From Branchiostoma floridae (taxonomy: Eukaryota > Chordata > Leptocardii > Amphioxiformes > Branchiostomatidae): 64,000 nucleotides of DNA. Positions 49,430 through 62,988 of the stretch are shown piece by piece. The notes beneath the pieces were generated by a model. It was not told the origin of the DNA and did no database searches. It saw only the letters and a list, made by a program, of their open reading frames with translations. The stretch is taken from positions 14,797,931 to 14,861,930 of the forward strand of contig NC_049982.1 of NCBI RefSeq assembly GCF_000003815.2. Direction: 5' to 3'. Positions within the stretch are counted from its first letter, which is position 1; every line of letters starts with the position of its first letter. Made by a program: the position numbers and the translations under genes.

Positions 49430-52400
49430 TTGAATTCACATATCTTATGCTTAGGCTCACTTTAGACTGGCTACAGTTTAAAAGTCGCATGACGGTTAAA
49501 CATCAGAAAAAGCAAGATATTTCAACCCATACCTGTGGCATGGTTGAAATATTTACAAATGATAGATTGTGTATAACTTGTGGATGTCCTTATAACATCA
49601 GATTCATTAAATACCTCCAGCCTGAAATGTTCCATGCAAACCTTGATTGATGTGGACGAAAGTTTTCTCTGCTGAGGCAATACATCTTTCCATCTCCTAA
49701 TAACTTCCATTTCTAAAGAAGCTCTTACATTATACTGTTGTCATCATTTTCCTCTCTGTAGGTCATCACTTTTTACCTGAAGATGTGACTGATTGATTTA
49801 CAAACATAGATACAGTCTACTGGGTGCATGGCTCAGGACAAGTTACAGGCACTACAGTTTTCCTGATTTACTTTGGCAAACTTTTATCTGATTCTTTTGC
49901 ATGAAACTCAACCTTGCCAATGGAAATGAAAAAGTAGGTAGGCCCTTTTTTTATTACATTTCTTGTCTTACAAGATAACTGTTTATCTAAAGCATTTCTT
50001 CTATTGATAGGTGGCAGAAACACTAGATTTTGCAGCCCCCTAGGTCCTGTAAGCTCATCAACACAGATCATGTTTTATGTCTTCAAAGTCTTGTCAGGGT
50101 AGCTACAGGCAGGCCCTTTGGTTTTTATTCATTGATTTATGCTTTCTAACTATCACAAAATGCATCTAATTTACAGCGTTGCTTACTGAAATACAGAATA
50201 ACCCTTCTCAAACCCCACAGGCAACTTTTGCATCTTCAAACATCACAGCTGGAGTTCCAGGCTTCGTGTCTACAGAGCTTTGATTGGACAGTATTTCTCC
50301 CTGATATATAAGTACAAAGTCAGTTATAGCAGCTTTATCTTCAGCCTACACGTATGTCTGTTCAGAGCATGATTTGATTTGATTTGATTTTTTCCCTCAA
50401 GGTAAAAACTTTTTAATTCTATGTGCACGTAATTAGATATCTAGGTTATCAACTTTATAGGACAATGACTTCACTTATAGGACATCAAACCCTCATTGCA
50501 ATAGGCTCACCATTCCACACTTCTACTGTTGTAGGTAAACTTTCCTAGTGCACATGACATTTTCTGTCAGGTGATCACATCAAAGGCTTCAACTCCCTAC
50601 AGGATGTGCAAAAAGACCAAAGCAACACACTAGCCTGGGGATACCTCTTCTTTCTGCCCAGCAACAGCTACGTGACCTGGCCTTTGACCCTGCTTGATGA
50701 TGTATTAGGCTTAGTAGTCCAGAAAATTTATCTTGTAGGACACCTTATTCCCTGTCAGTGAGTGTCAGGTATGACTGATGGGGCCCACTGAGATTGATTT
50801 TAAAGTTTTCACTAAAGCCACAAAGGACACTCCGTTAGGGGCGGAGGTGATGCATTACAGTTACCTGATCTTTAGAAGCAAACCTACCTCAGGTACAAAG
50901 TAAAACAGACTTTCTATGGTATCTATGGTTTGCACTGAGAGAGTGTAAACTTTCCCTACAGCAAATTGGTTGTATGTTGGAATGGTAACGAATTCTGATA
51001 ATCGCTTACATTTTTCCAAAGCCTTCCCACCAACTGAAAACAAATCTAGTAAAAACAATGATTTTTTTGACTCACCTTTTTCTTTTGGTAAAAAAAATGC
51101 TTATTAGGGTTATTTTTACCTGCAATCATTCATTTATTTGCAATCCTTCATTTGCTTGCATAAATTGCAGATTGACTGGGTATTGGAAGCCCTGCCACAT
51201 GATACCATTATGATGCCATACCCTGCTGGTATACTATACCAAATGATGGGGGAGAAGACTTCTGCTTTCTGTGCATGTACACCTGTGTTATGCCTTTTAA
51301 TCCTTCCCCACAGCAGAATTCACTCCAGATGCAGGCATAAATAACAAACAGTCTTCAGTGACTTCGAGTTAAAAAGTAAATAAATGAAGTGATAAATTTT
51401 ACCTGTGAAAACTTTTGCAAAAGCCACAGGTAGTTTTGCCATGTCACCAGGTTCCTCCCGGCTTGTTTAGTTATGCCACACCAGGTGAAAGAGCACGAAG
51501 TAGTCTTTCTCCTTGCAGCTTCGGGATAAAAAGAGATGTACAGGCCTCCAAATGGAACCTTACTTTTCAGACTAGGTGCCACCATTGGTGACACATTGTG
51601 TTCTCGTTATTTTAACAGGTAAGGGAAAGACAGGGAAATTTATTACAATTATTTAATTCACTTGTATGAACTTATACAAACACAAATATAAAAACATGAT
51701 TGCATCTACCATGGTGGGTACAGTTACAAATACTGTACAAAAGGTAGTCTCCATTTGTTCTGTATTCCCCTGCTAACTTTGTTCCAACCTTTTCCCACAA
51801 TAGCAAAGCTGATGTGTAGCATCTTGTCACACATCCCCCATCACTCAGCCAACTCAAAAATCAAACTCAGGTTCAAGGTTGCCGCGTTGCCTTGGGAATT
51901 TATCGATCCATGACTAGTTTAAATTAAGTTCTGGGCTGGCTGTTAAGTAAAGAGGGTTGGGAAGGGATTGGAAATACCTGGTGACAAATGACACAGATTG
52001 GGACAAATGTCTATTTGATAGAGCAAACTCTGCAGATGGCAAAGAGATGTGGGCACAGGGTAGAACTATCTATTGAGCTTGGAGGAATTCTGTATTCAGG
52101 GGACTCCACTCAGCAATGACGGGCAAATTTTTCCCCTACAGTCAACTCTGAGACATTTACTGCATATGAGTTGTGCCTTACGGGCTATTCCATTAGAACC
52201 TTCAGAGGGGAGACTATACATCTTTTTGCCAATTCTAGGCTAAAGCAATATAACATTTTGGTTTCTATACTGAGATAAATGCAGCCGATCGCAGAACACA
52301 ACCTGGAAAGGGACCCAGAAAATAAAATTTGGAAATAAGATGGAAGCCCTGTAATTGTGGGAATATTTCAAATGACTATAACTTTTCCATTTAAAAAATT

Positions 52401-52539
52401 CTGTTGGAAGTATATCTAATTTCTGCTTAGAAATTACTGGTAAAATCAGATGGGTGAGTCTTGCTGGTGAAACGATCTGATGCAGAAATATCAATGTGAA
52501 CATCTGAACTTTAAGTTAGAGTAATACAGCTTGGATTTT
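49430..52539. other. AT-rich non-coding DNA
   Basis: No recognised exon. A (GATTT)4 repeat lies at 50371-50390. TAGCCTGGGGATACC at about 50631 may be a lone MITE end. Confidence 0.45.
50371..50390 (+). repeat. (GATTT)4 short tandem repeat
   Basis: Four perfect units. Confidence 0.95.
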
Positions 52540-52800
52540 GATTCCCAGCCTAGGCCTGAAAGTCACTTTCTCAGCATCAAAAGAAAATTTCTTTCCGGGA
52601 ATAGGAAACAGTCCCCTCTCCCTCCAAATGAGTGTTTCTGATAGAAGAGCCATGCAATCAACTTGGTGCTTGACCAATAATGTCCGACACCTCGAAACGA
52701 GACATGTTCTGAAGGATGACCTCCAAACGAGATCAATTTGAAAACTTATGTCAATTCTTGGCTGTAATTTAGTGGCGGCAAGAGGAATGATGGCCTGATC
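52540..52800. promoter_or_regulatory. Candidate conserved element or unrecognised exon
   Basis: A CpG-retaining patch is open on both strands for a notable length: a 148-codon frame on minus (52516-52962) and 67 codons on plus. I recognise no protein. Words such as GGCTGTAATTTAGTGGCGGC stand out from the surrounding low-complexity AT-rich DNA. It could be a cis-regulatory element; only cross-species comparison would tell. Confidence 0.22.
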
Positions 52801-53519
52801 ACCTAATGTGGAAGGGTTGACCCAGGGGTCAGGAACATTTGACACACTTTGGAATGAATTGGAAAAATTGCTGATACAGCATACAGATACTGATACCTGA
52901 CATAGGGCGAGGCAACTCTTGATTCTTGTCCAGTATCCAAATTCAGGTAGCAGAGAAATCATACTAGGGATCCTCTGGTGTATTAATCAAATTTCTGTCT
53001 TCTCTGTGCAGGAATGTGTCAAGTTTTGCCTGCCTAGTATGTCAGAATGATCAGAATTTTTGTCTGACACAAGCAGCAAAATTCTATCAGCTGTCACATG
53101 TTGGGAAAGCTTGGTGCTAATATCATAATATGGTTCTCTGATCTCATTAATCTGAAAACTATGTGCATATTCTGTACAACTTGCACTGCTTCATCTTGTC
53201 CCTCATAGTTGCTTTGCCGATTGTCAAAAAAGATGCATTTTGGTAATATTATCAGGTAAAACCAAGGACGTAAGTTAAAAAAGAGATGACACCTCCTAAG
53301 TTACTGAAAGACTGAATAAATTATCTGTTCTGGAGTCTCCCACACTGTACTTGGTTTTAGATTGACTTAAGGTAGCATCTAGACCCTTAATTTCTACCAG
53401 GAACCTGGAAAGGAAAAAATGTGCAAAAAACAAAGATTTAATTTTCAATTTTTCTGGACACTAGGAAAATCTAAACAAAACTCCTTAAAATTCCACCAAG
53501 ACTATTCCTGTAAGAGGCT
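52801..53519. other. AT-rich non-coding DNA
   Basis: Nothing recognised beyond low-complexity AT-rich sequence. Confidence 0.45.
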
Positions 53520-53760
53520 TCTTCCGCTCTGGTAGATGTGTTTCTAAATCACATGGGTTGGCAATGGTACCCACTGACCCTATCAACATTACGTCTTCTG
53601 TCGGTCGTTTCCGTGGCAATGTGTTCCACACCGTTTCTCCAGAGATTGCAATAATTCCTAATAGTGGAGCCATTATCATTACACTGAGGTCTTCTCAGGA
53701 ACATATCCCAACGACTTCACGATGTCCCCATTCAACTAACAGCAGAGCTGGTGGATGAAT
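53520..53760. promoter_or_regulatory. Candidate conserved element
   Basis: CpGs reappear (TACGTC, GTCGGTCGTTTCCG, ACACCG). There are open frames of 64 and 66 codons on both strands and a C/EBP-like TTGCAATAA at about 53646. The product is unrecognised. Composition contrast is the only support. Confidence 0.22.
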
Positions 53761-55889
53761 CATGTGGGACCAATAACTCTGCCCACTTTATTACAGTTGC
53801 GCCTCACTGCAAATTGAAAAATGTTTCCGCATCTTTAGGAGAACAGGAAACAGACCATTCAAACACATTGTACAAAAGTATGCTTACATCAATACATGTG
53901 CAGTTTCTTGACTCGAATCCTTGACTCGATCAAGGCTAAGTAAGGGCTACAGAACATAAGAACATCATGATAGATCTACTGTGTGATGTTACAAAAAAGG
54001 AATAAAACCCGGCTTTTTTTTATTTTTCCAGAAAAAAATTGGGTCGATAGTCAGAAAAAAAAAGTTGCAAAATGTCACGGGTAGGAGAGATCAAGGGGCT
54101 TACTCAAGTTACAGTTAATTTAGGTAGTCCCTGGTTGCAAAGTCAGTTTGAAGAAAAATTATAAACGTACTGTCCAAAAGAGGCACATACAGTACAGCTA
54201 CTGGGATTTGAGGCCCATAGTTAATTTGAGAAAGGAGAGGCTGTGAAATTTTGTCAACATGAGATGTGGCCGTCAATATAAAAAGTTGTTTTTTTTTTCA
54301 GATCGGAAAAAATAGGGTCGGGAAATCCAAGAAACAACAATTTGGTGTGGCCTAATGGGCCCAAAAACTTTTCTAGTATTTAATTTTGATTTTTTTTGCT
54401 TGGTCCAAGACATTTTTTCTATCATATTCAGCTCATGACATGACCAACAGTTTTTAATAATATTTTCTAGTTCTATCCAACATTGTTGTTTCTATATGAT
54501 AGCCTAATTAATCATGCTTATAGCAGTTTGCCCAGTATCCGCACTGCACTGAGGAATCGTTACAGCCTCGGACAGCGAAGCTAGCATTATACAGACTACA
54601 TCAAGTACATGGGACCCAGATGCAAGCATTACACCCGCACTGACACTGAAACTACCGAATAAAACTGTCTCAACTTTTTTCATAGTTTTTTTTATACAGC
54701 CAAAAATGACCTCTCACCCTGATAAGCAACAATCTCCGCAAGACGCAAAATACATACACCAATAATGCAATATAAAAGCTGCCTCTTGACTGTGTATTTT
54801 ATGTCAGAACTCAACTCAATACAACATACCCCGGTAACCCAAAAGACTTGAGATTCATCTCCTAATAATGTCCAGCAGTCCTGAAAGCAATCTACTTCAC
54901 ATAGCAACTTCTACTTATGGCGTTGTACAGCCAGTTTCCAACAGAACGACAATAATAGCTCTCCCATCATTGAGTGGAAGTGACATTAAAGTGAATGTGT
55001 ACGCATATAGCTGTTGCCAGGCAAACGTATTAAATACGGTACTTTCAAGCAATCACTTATAGATGGGCATGCAGAAACAATGGGAGAGGCTATAATCTGT
55101 GGTGGGTTTCAGCTATAAAAGGGAGGTTATCTACAGCACCTCTACACCATCAAAGCATGCCACTGAACAAGTACACACTGGGTAATAGAAGAAACACATG
55201 AATTTACAGAATTTGACATCAAGATTTACAGCGCACTTTGGTCAAAAAGCTAAATGACACTAAAAGCTACTTTACAAGGAAAATATTGTACTACAATCTT
55301 TTGGGCAAAGATGCTGTGTTAATTATTCATTCACACAATTTGAGTATTATCTGAGGACTGTTGTTGGCATGTGGAGTCAATTTATGCATTGGTTGAAGAA
55401 GCAACATACAGCTACCAAGCTCTCCATGTGACAGTAAGCCTTGAGTCAATGATTTTATTATAGGTGCATAAATAGCGATAAAAACAGTTCAGGAGGGATT
55501 GCAGAGGAAGGGGGATATATGTCAAGTTAAAGTGAAAGATTCCTCACCATAATTATACTAGAAAAATTGATCCTAAATAATATGGCAAAGATAAGAGAAG
55601 GAAAAATAACTAACACCACAGGGAATGTCCAAGGTGCTGAAATCCATGGATCATGTAAAATGGACCTGCTTCACTGTCAGGTTGCGTATTGCGGTATCAA
55701 CGCATTATCATTTACGGTTGCTAACATTCAACTGCTGACTTAGTCACCAATGGCATCCTCTTCAGACATGATTTTATGTCTTTAACTCATTTGATTGCAT
55801 GGTGTACACACGTCCAAGTACAATTGTATGTTGAAAGAATAAGCCAAAGAAATGTCACCCACATATTCTCATAAGCCCCCCAATAAGCC
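53761..55889. other. AT-rich non-coding DNA
   Basis: Contains two copies of the GGAAAAAA(A)TAGGGTC-type repeat (about 54029 and 54304), each preceded by T-rich sequence. No gene recognised. Confidence 0.45.
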
Positions 55890-56270
55890 TTCATGGCTGT
55901 CCCTTTGGTTATTTCTGCCGCAACGGAAATAACGGCGCCATCAGCACGAGCCAGAAAGAAGCCCGTCATTTGAGCAATGTCCTCGTTTAAGGCAAATTGA
56001 CAGCATTGACATGTGAACATGAAGCTCGACCAGCGCATCAATTCATCGAAGGCACAGCCACCTTGTCCAGTAGGACTGTTGATGCCCATTTAGCATGGCC
56101 CAAAACGGTCCATCCGTCTGGCGATTTCCCACGGATGATCCCGGTGTCGTTTCGGGGACACGACCAGCATCCATTCCGTCCACACAATCTGGTGGGAATG
56201 GCAGAACACCTGTATTACTGCCGACCTCTGACCACATCAGGTCGGGGGTGTCATTGACGGGAGGTAATGG
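55890..56270. promoter_or_regulatory. Candidate conserved element or unrecognised exon
   Basis: This is the clearest CpG-retaining island in the right flank, with about two dozen CpGs in under 400 bases. It includes paired AATTGACAGC and ATTGACATG words (Meis/TGIF-like TGACAG, about 55995-56014). Frames of 64-100 codons overlap on both strands without recognised domains. Selection on a regulatory element or an exon could keep such composition. Confidence 0.27.
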
Positions 56271-57569
56271 TAACTACCAAGTGCTGATGATTGGTTTTAT
56301 GGACACAATAGGAAGGTGGTTGACACAGGGCCAAGTCCACACATGAACACTTTTTTCATCAATTCTTTGGATAGGCCATGAAACAGATACAAAAAACTCA
56401 TCACATAAATTTTACACCCATCAACATTTGTTCTATCTACCTGTTGCATATTTATCGTTTGTCTTGAAAACAATTTTTTCTGTAAATCATGTCCCCTAAT
56501 GCAGACTTTCCTTCAAATCACATCCTCTAAAGTCTAATGGTCTTATGGTTATAATGAGGCCCAAAACTGCACCAACTCATGAAAAAAAATCAGATCAATA
56601 TTCAAGTCACACGAAGTTGAACATGCACTTTGATTTATAAGCTGGCTTCCCAAAACCAAGTTATTTAGTTGAAATGAAGTCACAGTTACAGATGTCAAAT
56701 AGAAAATTTATAGCATAACAGCCAGGGCACTCACAGAACAAGTAGCCTGAAAAAAAAGAAGAGGAAATTCAGAGTACTAAATCATCAGTAAATGTGAGTG
56801 GCATTTCAAAGAGAATAACCTGTTCTCCGCAATACTTTGGTATTAAAAGCTCTATCCTCTACCTTGTAAGGATTATGTCATAAAAAATAGACATTTTTAT
56901 ACTGTGCAAGTTTTTTTGTTTTTCAATGAAGAATATCAATGGAGCTTATCCCCTAGGCTAGTATAGTCAAAATTTACGCAAGTTTTGGAACAGAAACAGA
57001 ACACTGCTGGTTCAATATTTCTATGTATTTTCCTCCATCTAAGGGTGATGACAGGGAAAGAAGTCCCTACACAATCTTAGTAGTCTCTTACAGAAAGTAA
57101 ACCTCAGGCATAAGACATTTTCATTCATCACGACTCAACACAGCATGCCTCAGCTTCCTTTCCCCTTCAGGATGCGATTCATACCGAATGCTAACTGCTT
57201 CATGAGTCTTGGAGGTATTAAAGATTACACTGACAACTTTAGAGAGCTGTCATTGATGAATTGTTAATAATTTCATAATCAAGGGAACCAAATTTAGTCT
57301 GCCAATGCTAATTGTGCCCCACATGCCAAGATACTATATCATTTCTTTTTGCCGTGAATAACAATAATACTTTTGCTACATAACAACAATTTCATACAGC
57401 TGCGGGGCAGTATCATTTAATGCCATAGTTGTCCTTCAGCCCTGAATTGAAGATATGACAGCCTGCAGTCTTCAAGGAGAAAAAGCATTGATGATAACAA
57501 GAGACGTAGAAAAATCGAAAGGGTACATTTCCCTTAAGTTTTACTGAAAACATGGGGAAACATCGTATA
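56271..57569. other. AT-rich non-coding DNA
   Basis: No recognised feature. Confidence 0.45.
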
Positions 57570-57850
57570 TCATTCACCACTAGTCCCCACAAAGCCAAGT
57601 GCCTTACCAGATCAGCCCTCGCCCACAACCACATTGGCTTGTCCTTGCACGTGGTACCTGTCGAGACTCCTTGAGAAAACGTGCTGTACCTGGCACCCCA
57701 GGCAGTACACAGGAGATCTAATTTAGGCCGGTACATGTTTAGCTGCAGGCCGGGATGGAGAATTGGTATTTGTGTCCCCAAGCGAAGCATCCATCTCTCA
57801 AACCTGTTCCAAGTGCAGAGCTGCTCCCGCTATTGATTGCTTCTCTGGGC
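57570..57850. promoter_or_regulatory. Candidate cis-regulatory element
   Basis: GC-richer patch with TATTGATTG (Pbx/Hox- or HNF6-like), TGCACGTGG (E-box) and several CpGs. A 125-codon minus-strand frame (57413-57790) runs into it without a recognised domain. Confidence 0.22.
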
Positions 57851-60800
57851 CCTACTCCATCATAACTCTGGTTTGTCAACACAACAGATTTCTGGCATTT
57901 CTCCATGCCTGAGCTTTAGAGATACAAACTTTTTAAGCTCACTCAGTCAACCAGTTTGTAAAACTTTGTGCAGTCAGTCTGCCAAGGCCAACACCTGTGG
58001 GTTTGCAGCTATTTTTGATTTACATGATCATGGAACAGAAGTCCTTCAGAATTATAAAACATGAAGCACATGTCTGCAGTAACCTGTCAAATTATATCTG
58101 GGTCTGTGTGTATGTAAGCGAGGCTTTATTCCAGTAAGTAGAAGGAATTGTGGTCATGCTCATCAGCAAAACATTGCAATAAAACTAACCACAATCAAAA
58201 AGTGATGTAAGATGTTATGATATTCCTTTGAATTTGCCATGTTGAAAGACACTGTCGATTTTGAATTTCAACTAATCCAATATCTCTTGACTACAGAATG
58301 TTCTGTTACTTTAAATTGAACTTAAAGCTATACTACGCAATTATTTGTGCTCAAATTTGAAATCTTCTAGAAGTAAGAAATCTCAGATTTACTACCACTT
58401 TTTGACACTTTTGTGTCATTATTTCACATTTACAATGTAACTTTTATGTATGTAAGGTTTACACAAATATACACCTTGTTTAGTGTGGGTTCTACAGACC
58501 TCCCCACAATCTGTATGTGCGGTATCATATACGATCCTTACACTACAATTGGGGATTGCTAAATGTTCACTTGTATGTTGTATCTGTCATAAGGAGATAA
58601 CCCACCTGCTACACTTTGGAAGATTTATCTCAATCTGCAGATCACTGATAAATCCACAGCTTTAACCAAGGAGCTTTTATCCTTGCTTTAACCTGTACAG
58701 TTCTCTTGAGGACCTGTGGTGAGATCTGCACCAGAACTTGTAGTATCACAGACAGGATCCTAATCTGGTGTTAAATAGGAGGACCTATTATCTGATTTCG
58801 TGTCTATGTTCACTCAGCAAATTTCCTCCCTAGTGTAACACGCCTCCGATTAGGCATTATTGGAATACCTGGATTTACTCTCCTGTTTTCTGAGGGGGGT
58901 GGAGGAATGATTTGGGTTTGGTTTTGTCTTATATTATAAACTGTTATATAACGAATGATTATTGTATGTCATACCTGTGATTCCATACATGACATTTTTT
59001 TTTACACCAATAATCTAAAGGAAGAGTGGGAAAAATAACTTTAATTCAGCTTTCAAATAACCCATTTTGCAGTATAATGTTTTCTTTTACAGTTTTACGA
59101 CAATTACAACATGATGTCCAATCTACCATTGTGGTTTTACAAAGTTATACAAGTAAAACGTTTCTTTCTCTTTCTTTGAGTGACATTTGATTTGGGCACA
59201 TGCCATGCACATACAATTTTACATGTACTAGTATTGTCACACATTTTACTCACCAAGCAGACATTAGACTCTGGCTTGTTTAGAACATCTTTTCAGGCGT
59301 TTTTATCAAACTCTCCGTGGCTTTTCTGCCATAAAGAGCAAGATTTTCACAGAGGGGCAGGTCAAAGGGAATTTACAGATATCAATGCATGTGCTACTGT
59401 CACCCATGACAATGCTTTCACAGAAAGAATACAGACATTTGTCTTTGATGATGTTACAACTGGCAGAGCCAGGATGATGTTGCCGCCACTCTTGTCTGAT
59501 GCGTTAGGAGATAAGAGATGTTTGACCCAGATACATCACATAACAGGTTTCCTCATGTTTTCCACAATTTTATGTAACATCAAAAAGTCATTCCTGGTGA
59601 TCAAAGGGTCAATTTTAATGGTTGGTGGGCCAACTGTTTGTCGCCAGCCCACATCAGCAATGAGCCAATAATCGTCCAACGAGCCAGAAATTGTAAAAAA
59701 GGCAAAAGTTATTAAGTTAGGATGATGAGCTTATGATCACATCAATCATAGCATCCAACTTATGGCATAGCGGAGCAAACTTTCGGAACAAAATGAGGGA
59801 GAAAAGAAATCTCCATTACCTTTTGACCATAAGCCTGATTTTGCTCTGCATTTTTTTTTTCAAACATTTTTCTCTATCTTCCAACTTCGATCTGTGCAAA
59901 AGAATACGGGGATGGTGTAATGTAACGTGTTGGATGCTGATGATAGACTGGGTTGCTAATGGGGCTGGTTTTTGCCTATGCTGGTATTGAGCTAAGACCA
60001 CGTTCATACCAGCCTTTGCAAATCTAGATTCACCAAGGCACAGGATCATCATTATCATCATCTTTGATCTCCGGATCAGAATCCACCATTACCCACCACC
60101 CCGCCAAGCCAGATTCGGACCATTCATACAAGGCTTGGCGAACTAAGATCCATCCTGGGCCTGAGTGAACTCTCTTAGTCTGATTTAACTTGGGTCTAAC
60201 AATAGATAGCTAACAGTATAAACAGGATCATTGGTACAAAAAGAACTCCATAGAAATAACTTGGAGTTGCCCATGGGAATTGCTTAACTGTCAGTGGATG
60301 TGAAAAACTACCAGGACGTTCTGGCAATATTACATACTTGCTGTCATGGGGCAGAGGTTATTGTAGTGATAGTGCTGGAATTTCCAGATCAGCATGTTAT
60401 GTGATTATTGTTCACTTTGATGAAGGGATCTTTATTGTTTATTGTCCACTAATAATGAATTCATGAGCTGAGTCTGCATTTAGTATAGATAGTACACTCA
60501 AAGTCAATACTAAACCTTTCCCAGTAAGTCAAAGTCAAAGATACATGTACTCATTTTCAATGGCTTCCATGACAAAAAGTTTGCAAACACTGCACAAACG
60601 TACTATTGTAAAATGTTTGTGAGAGTCTAGAAAATCTAGAGTTCACCTTTGCACCAGACTGGCAGGCTCTTCCCTGTAGCCAGACTCTGGTGATGATGTA
60701 CATGATCACTCAATCTGACAGTTTGACAAGATTAAAAAGCCATCAAAAAACCATTACCAACTCAATGACCTGAACTAAGCCCTACCCATCATTAAAGATC

Positions 60801-61585
60801 AGTGCATGAGTTTGGGTTATGATATCAGCTTCGAGAATAGGATTTTTACTGTGATGTTACATTCCAAACATATTCAAGAAGAAAAAGTTAAAACTTACCC
60901 AAATGTATTCCTACTAACACTAGTGAAGTTTCAATATGAGGAATAGGCTTTGATATGTGGACAATGTACAGGAAAGACTAACAAAGAGCCTGCAGGCCCT
61001 GTATGATATTTCAGGCTGTTTTATGACCACAAGACCATCTTTTCGGCCAGTAATCCATGATTTTTGTGTCATTGTAACCACTACAAAAGTGCATTTTGGA
61101 ATGGTATGAAGAAGAATATACAGTGGTGTGGCCCAGAAGAGGTGGAATCAGAAGTCTCAGAACAACATGATGGGGCTACACCCACATGAGCTGTATTAGA
61201 TTATATCAGATTTAATGATAATTGATGAAGATAGTTCCTGTCCCTAGAGACGCTGAAGGATACCAGTCCAGTTGGGGCACTGACCCACCAAAATTAACCC
61301 AGATTAGCCGGCAAAATGCCATAAGTCTTTCCACTTGACTCAATTTACCTTTATGACTTCAGCATTATATGTACATTGGTGTCATAATAATCACAACTGC
61401 TTGGGGGAACTATTCATCTCTGCTGCAAGGTAAAGTATCTCCATTCAGATTTATAGGAAGAAGAAGGGCACAGATGTTATGTAAAGGTACATACTGAGTC
61501 AGCGTACAGTACCTTGGAAGCATTATTGTAACAGTGTGGTTCAAGTGCCGCCAAACTGACAATGCCAAATGGGACTGTCCCTTTC
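57851..61585. other. AT-rich non-coding DNA
   Basis: No exon supported. The 163-codon frame at 59180-59671 is the longest N-free frame in this stretch but begins inside a decayed MITE end and shows no domain. Confidence 0.4.
59247..59340 (+). mobile_element. Decayed copy of the TACTCTCC-family MITE
   Basis: TACTCACCAAGCAGACATTAG followed by ACTCTGGCTTGTTTAG aligns with the left end of 45863-46031 with many substitutions. No right end found. Confidence 0.6.
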
Positions 61586-61690
61586 GACATAATGGTTTAG
61601 TGCATTGAGTTTGTAATCTGGTGGCCCAGGTTCCGCATGGGTTTGAATCCTGGGAGTCAGGAAACTGTTTATCTACTCCTTTCTTACAAT
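61586..61690 (+). mobile_element. tRNA-derived SINE-like sequence
   Basis: An A-box-like TGGTTTAGTGC (61593-61603) and a B-box GGTTTGAATCC (61640-61650) are spaced 47 bases apart, as in a tRNA promoter. The expected acceptor stem does not pair and no anticodon arm is clear, so this is not a functional tRNA gene. A tRNA-derived SINE head, or a degenerate tRNA pseudogene, fits best. Confidence 0.5.
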
Positions 61691-62100
61691 ATCCTTCAGT
61701 ACAACATCTGTCATTCAGTACAAATGTACATGTCTTTTTTCAGGAAAAATGAAATTTACTGTGGTTTACAAAATGAAGTATACAAAATGAAGCATACCAC
61801 ATTTTCCTGATGTGTGGTCCAGTTTCTTACTTCTAGGATGTAGGGAGGAGGTAATTTCACAGAGGAGATAAAGTTGTCCCATAGATCACAGCTCTTCCTG
61901 GGAGTCACATGTCAGGGGAGGACCTGCACCATGTGGGGGTAATCAGGGGGGCAGCAAGGGGTCCTGTCATCTCTGCCGACCCTGTCAGGGGCTGTAAATT
62001 TGGACACAGAAGGCTGATAAGGACAGAGCTGGGGACAAATAGCTCATTAGGAAGGTGTGAGCCCTATGAGGGCTAATCACCAGGTGATAGTCCAGGTAGT

Positions 62101-62184
62101 TAGCCTGCATACCACACCCCAGCCAGATCTCAATATCTACCACGATAGATATTGAGATCGGGCTGGGGTATGGTATCCAGGCTA
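62101..62184. mobile_element. 84-bp palindromic MITE, TAGCCTGGATACC family
   Basis: Left arm TAGCCTGCATACCACACCCC and right arm (inverse) TAGCCTGGATACCATACCCC continue into matching GATCTCAATATCTA, so nearly the whole element is one hairpin. Flanks CCAGGTAGT and CCAGGTACC agree at 7 of 9 bases. Confidence 0.9.
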
Positions 62185-62852
62185 CCAGGTACCTGCATGG
62201 TGAAGAGTACTGTATAATGGTACTAGTGTAAGAAGAAGCGAAGAGCGGCGTAAAATGGAACCAGTTTCCTACCTGGCCGAAGAAACTCAACTCTACTCTG
62301 CTCTAACTTTGAATCCAGACTATTAAAGTAGTCAACACAAATAAAGTAAATTCCTGTGAAAAAATCTACCAGTAGTCCCAAATTCTGCCATGAATAGTCA
62401 GAATCAAGTGTTTTTTAACCTCCTTGTCAGAATCTAGCTCCAATGAGGGGGTAGTCCTAGTCGTCAGAACTCTCCTCAGCAAGTGGATCCTGCCGATCGA
62501 TGTCTAGTGGGCACAGACATGACTTTCTGGGCACAAGTAAGTCAGTAAGTAAGGTACTTTTCGATGACACATATTAGGAGACTTGCCAGCTGAAACTTTC
62601 TGTGAAAGCTGTAAATGAGCAGGAGGTATGAAATTAAGACTTAGTATGAGGAGGGGTTGTGCAGTGTGTGTATTTGTTGTAAAAGTGTACTAGACTCTCA
62701 TTATACTTTTTTTATATAGAAAGATAACATTCTGTTTGGATAAAGTGAGTACCAGTAGGTCAGTCAGACCAATGTGTCACTATGTCTGAATTGTGGTGAA
62801 CTTAAAAGTTTATGTCGAATGTAAATAAATGGCATCTATGCACAAAAATGAG
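62185..62852. other. Non-coding DNA
   Basis: No gene recognised; the 101-codon minus-strand frame 61985-62290 mostly translates the MITE hairpin and its flank. Confidence 0.5.
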
Positions 62853-62988
62853 TACCCTGGATACTCCTTCGGGCTTAAACTCCCCCAGAGTACTAATGTG
62901 AGATTGCCGGGCTGACTGCCTTGGCTCCCCCAACAAAACTTGCTAACAAACCTTGCTAGCTACCCGGTCCTGTCTGGCTCCCAGGGTA
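62853..62988. mobile_element. 136-bp MITE with perfect 9-bp target duplication
   Basis: Short TIR TACCCTGG at 62853 is matched inversely at the right end (62988). AAAAATGAG flanks both sides exactly (62844-62852 and 62989-62997). The terminal TACCCTGG differs from the other families here only within the TA(C/G)CCTGG pattern. Confidence 0.88.

Noticed and set aside
59180-59671. 163-codon plus-strand frame
   Set aside because: It starts in and overlaps a decayed MITE end and shows no domain or splice context.
61586-61660. Functional tRNA gene
   Set aside because: A and B boxes are present, but acceptor and anticodon stems do not form.
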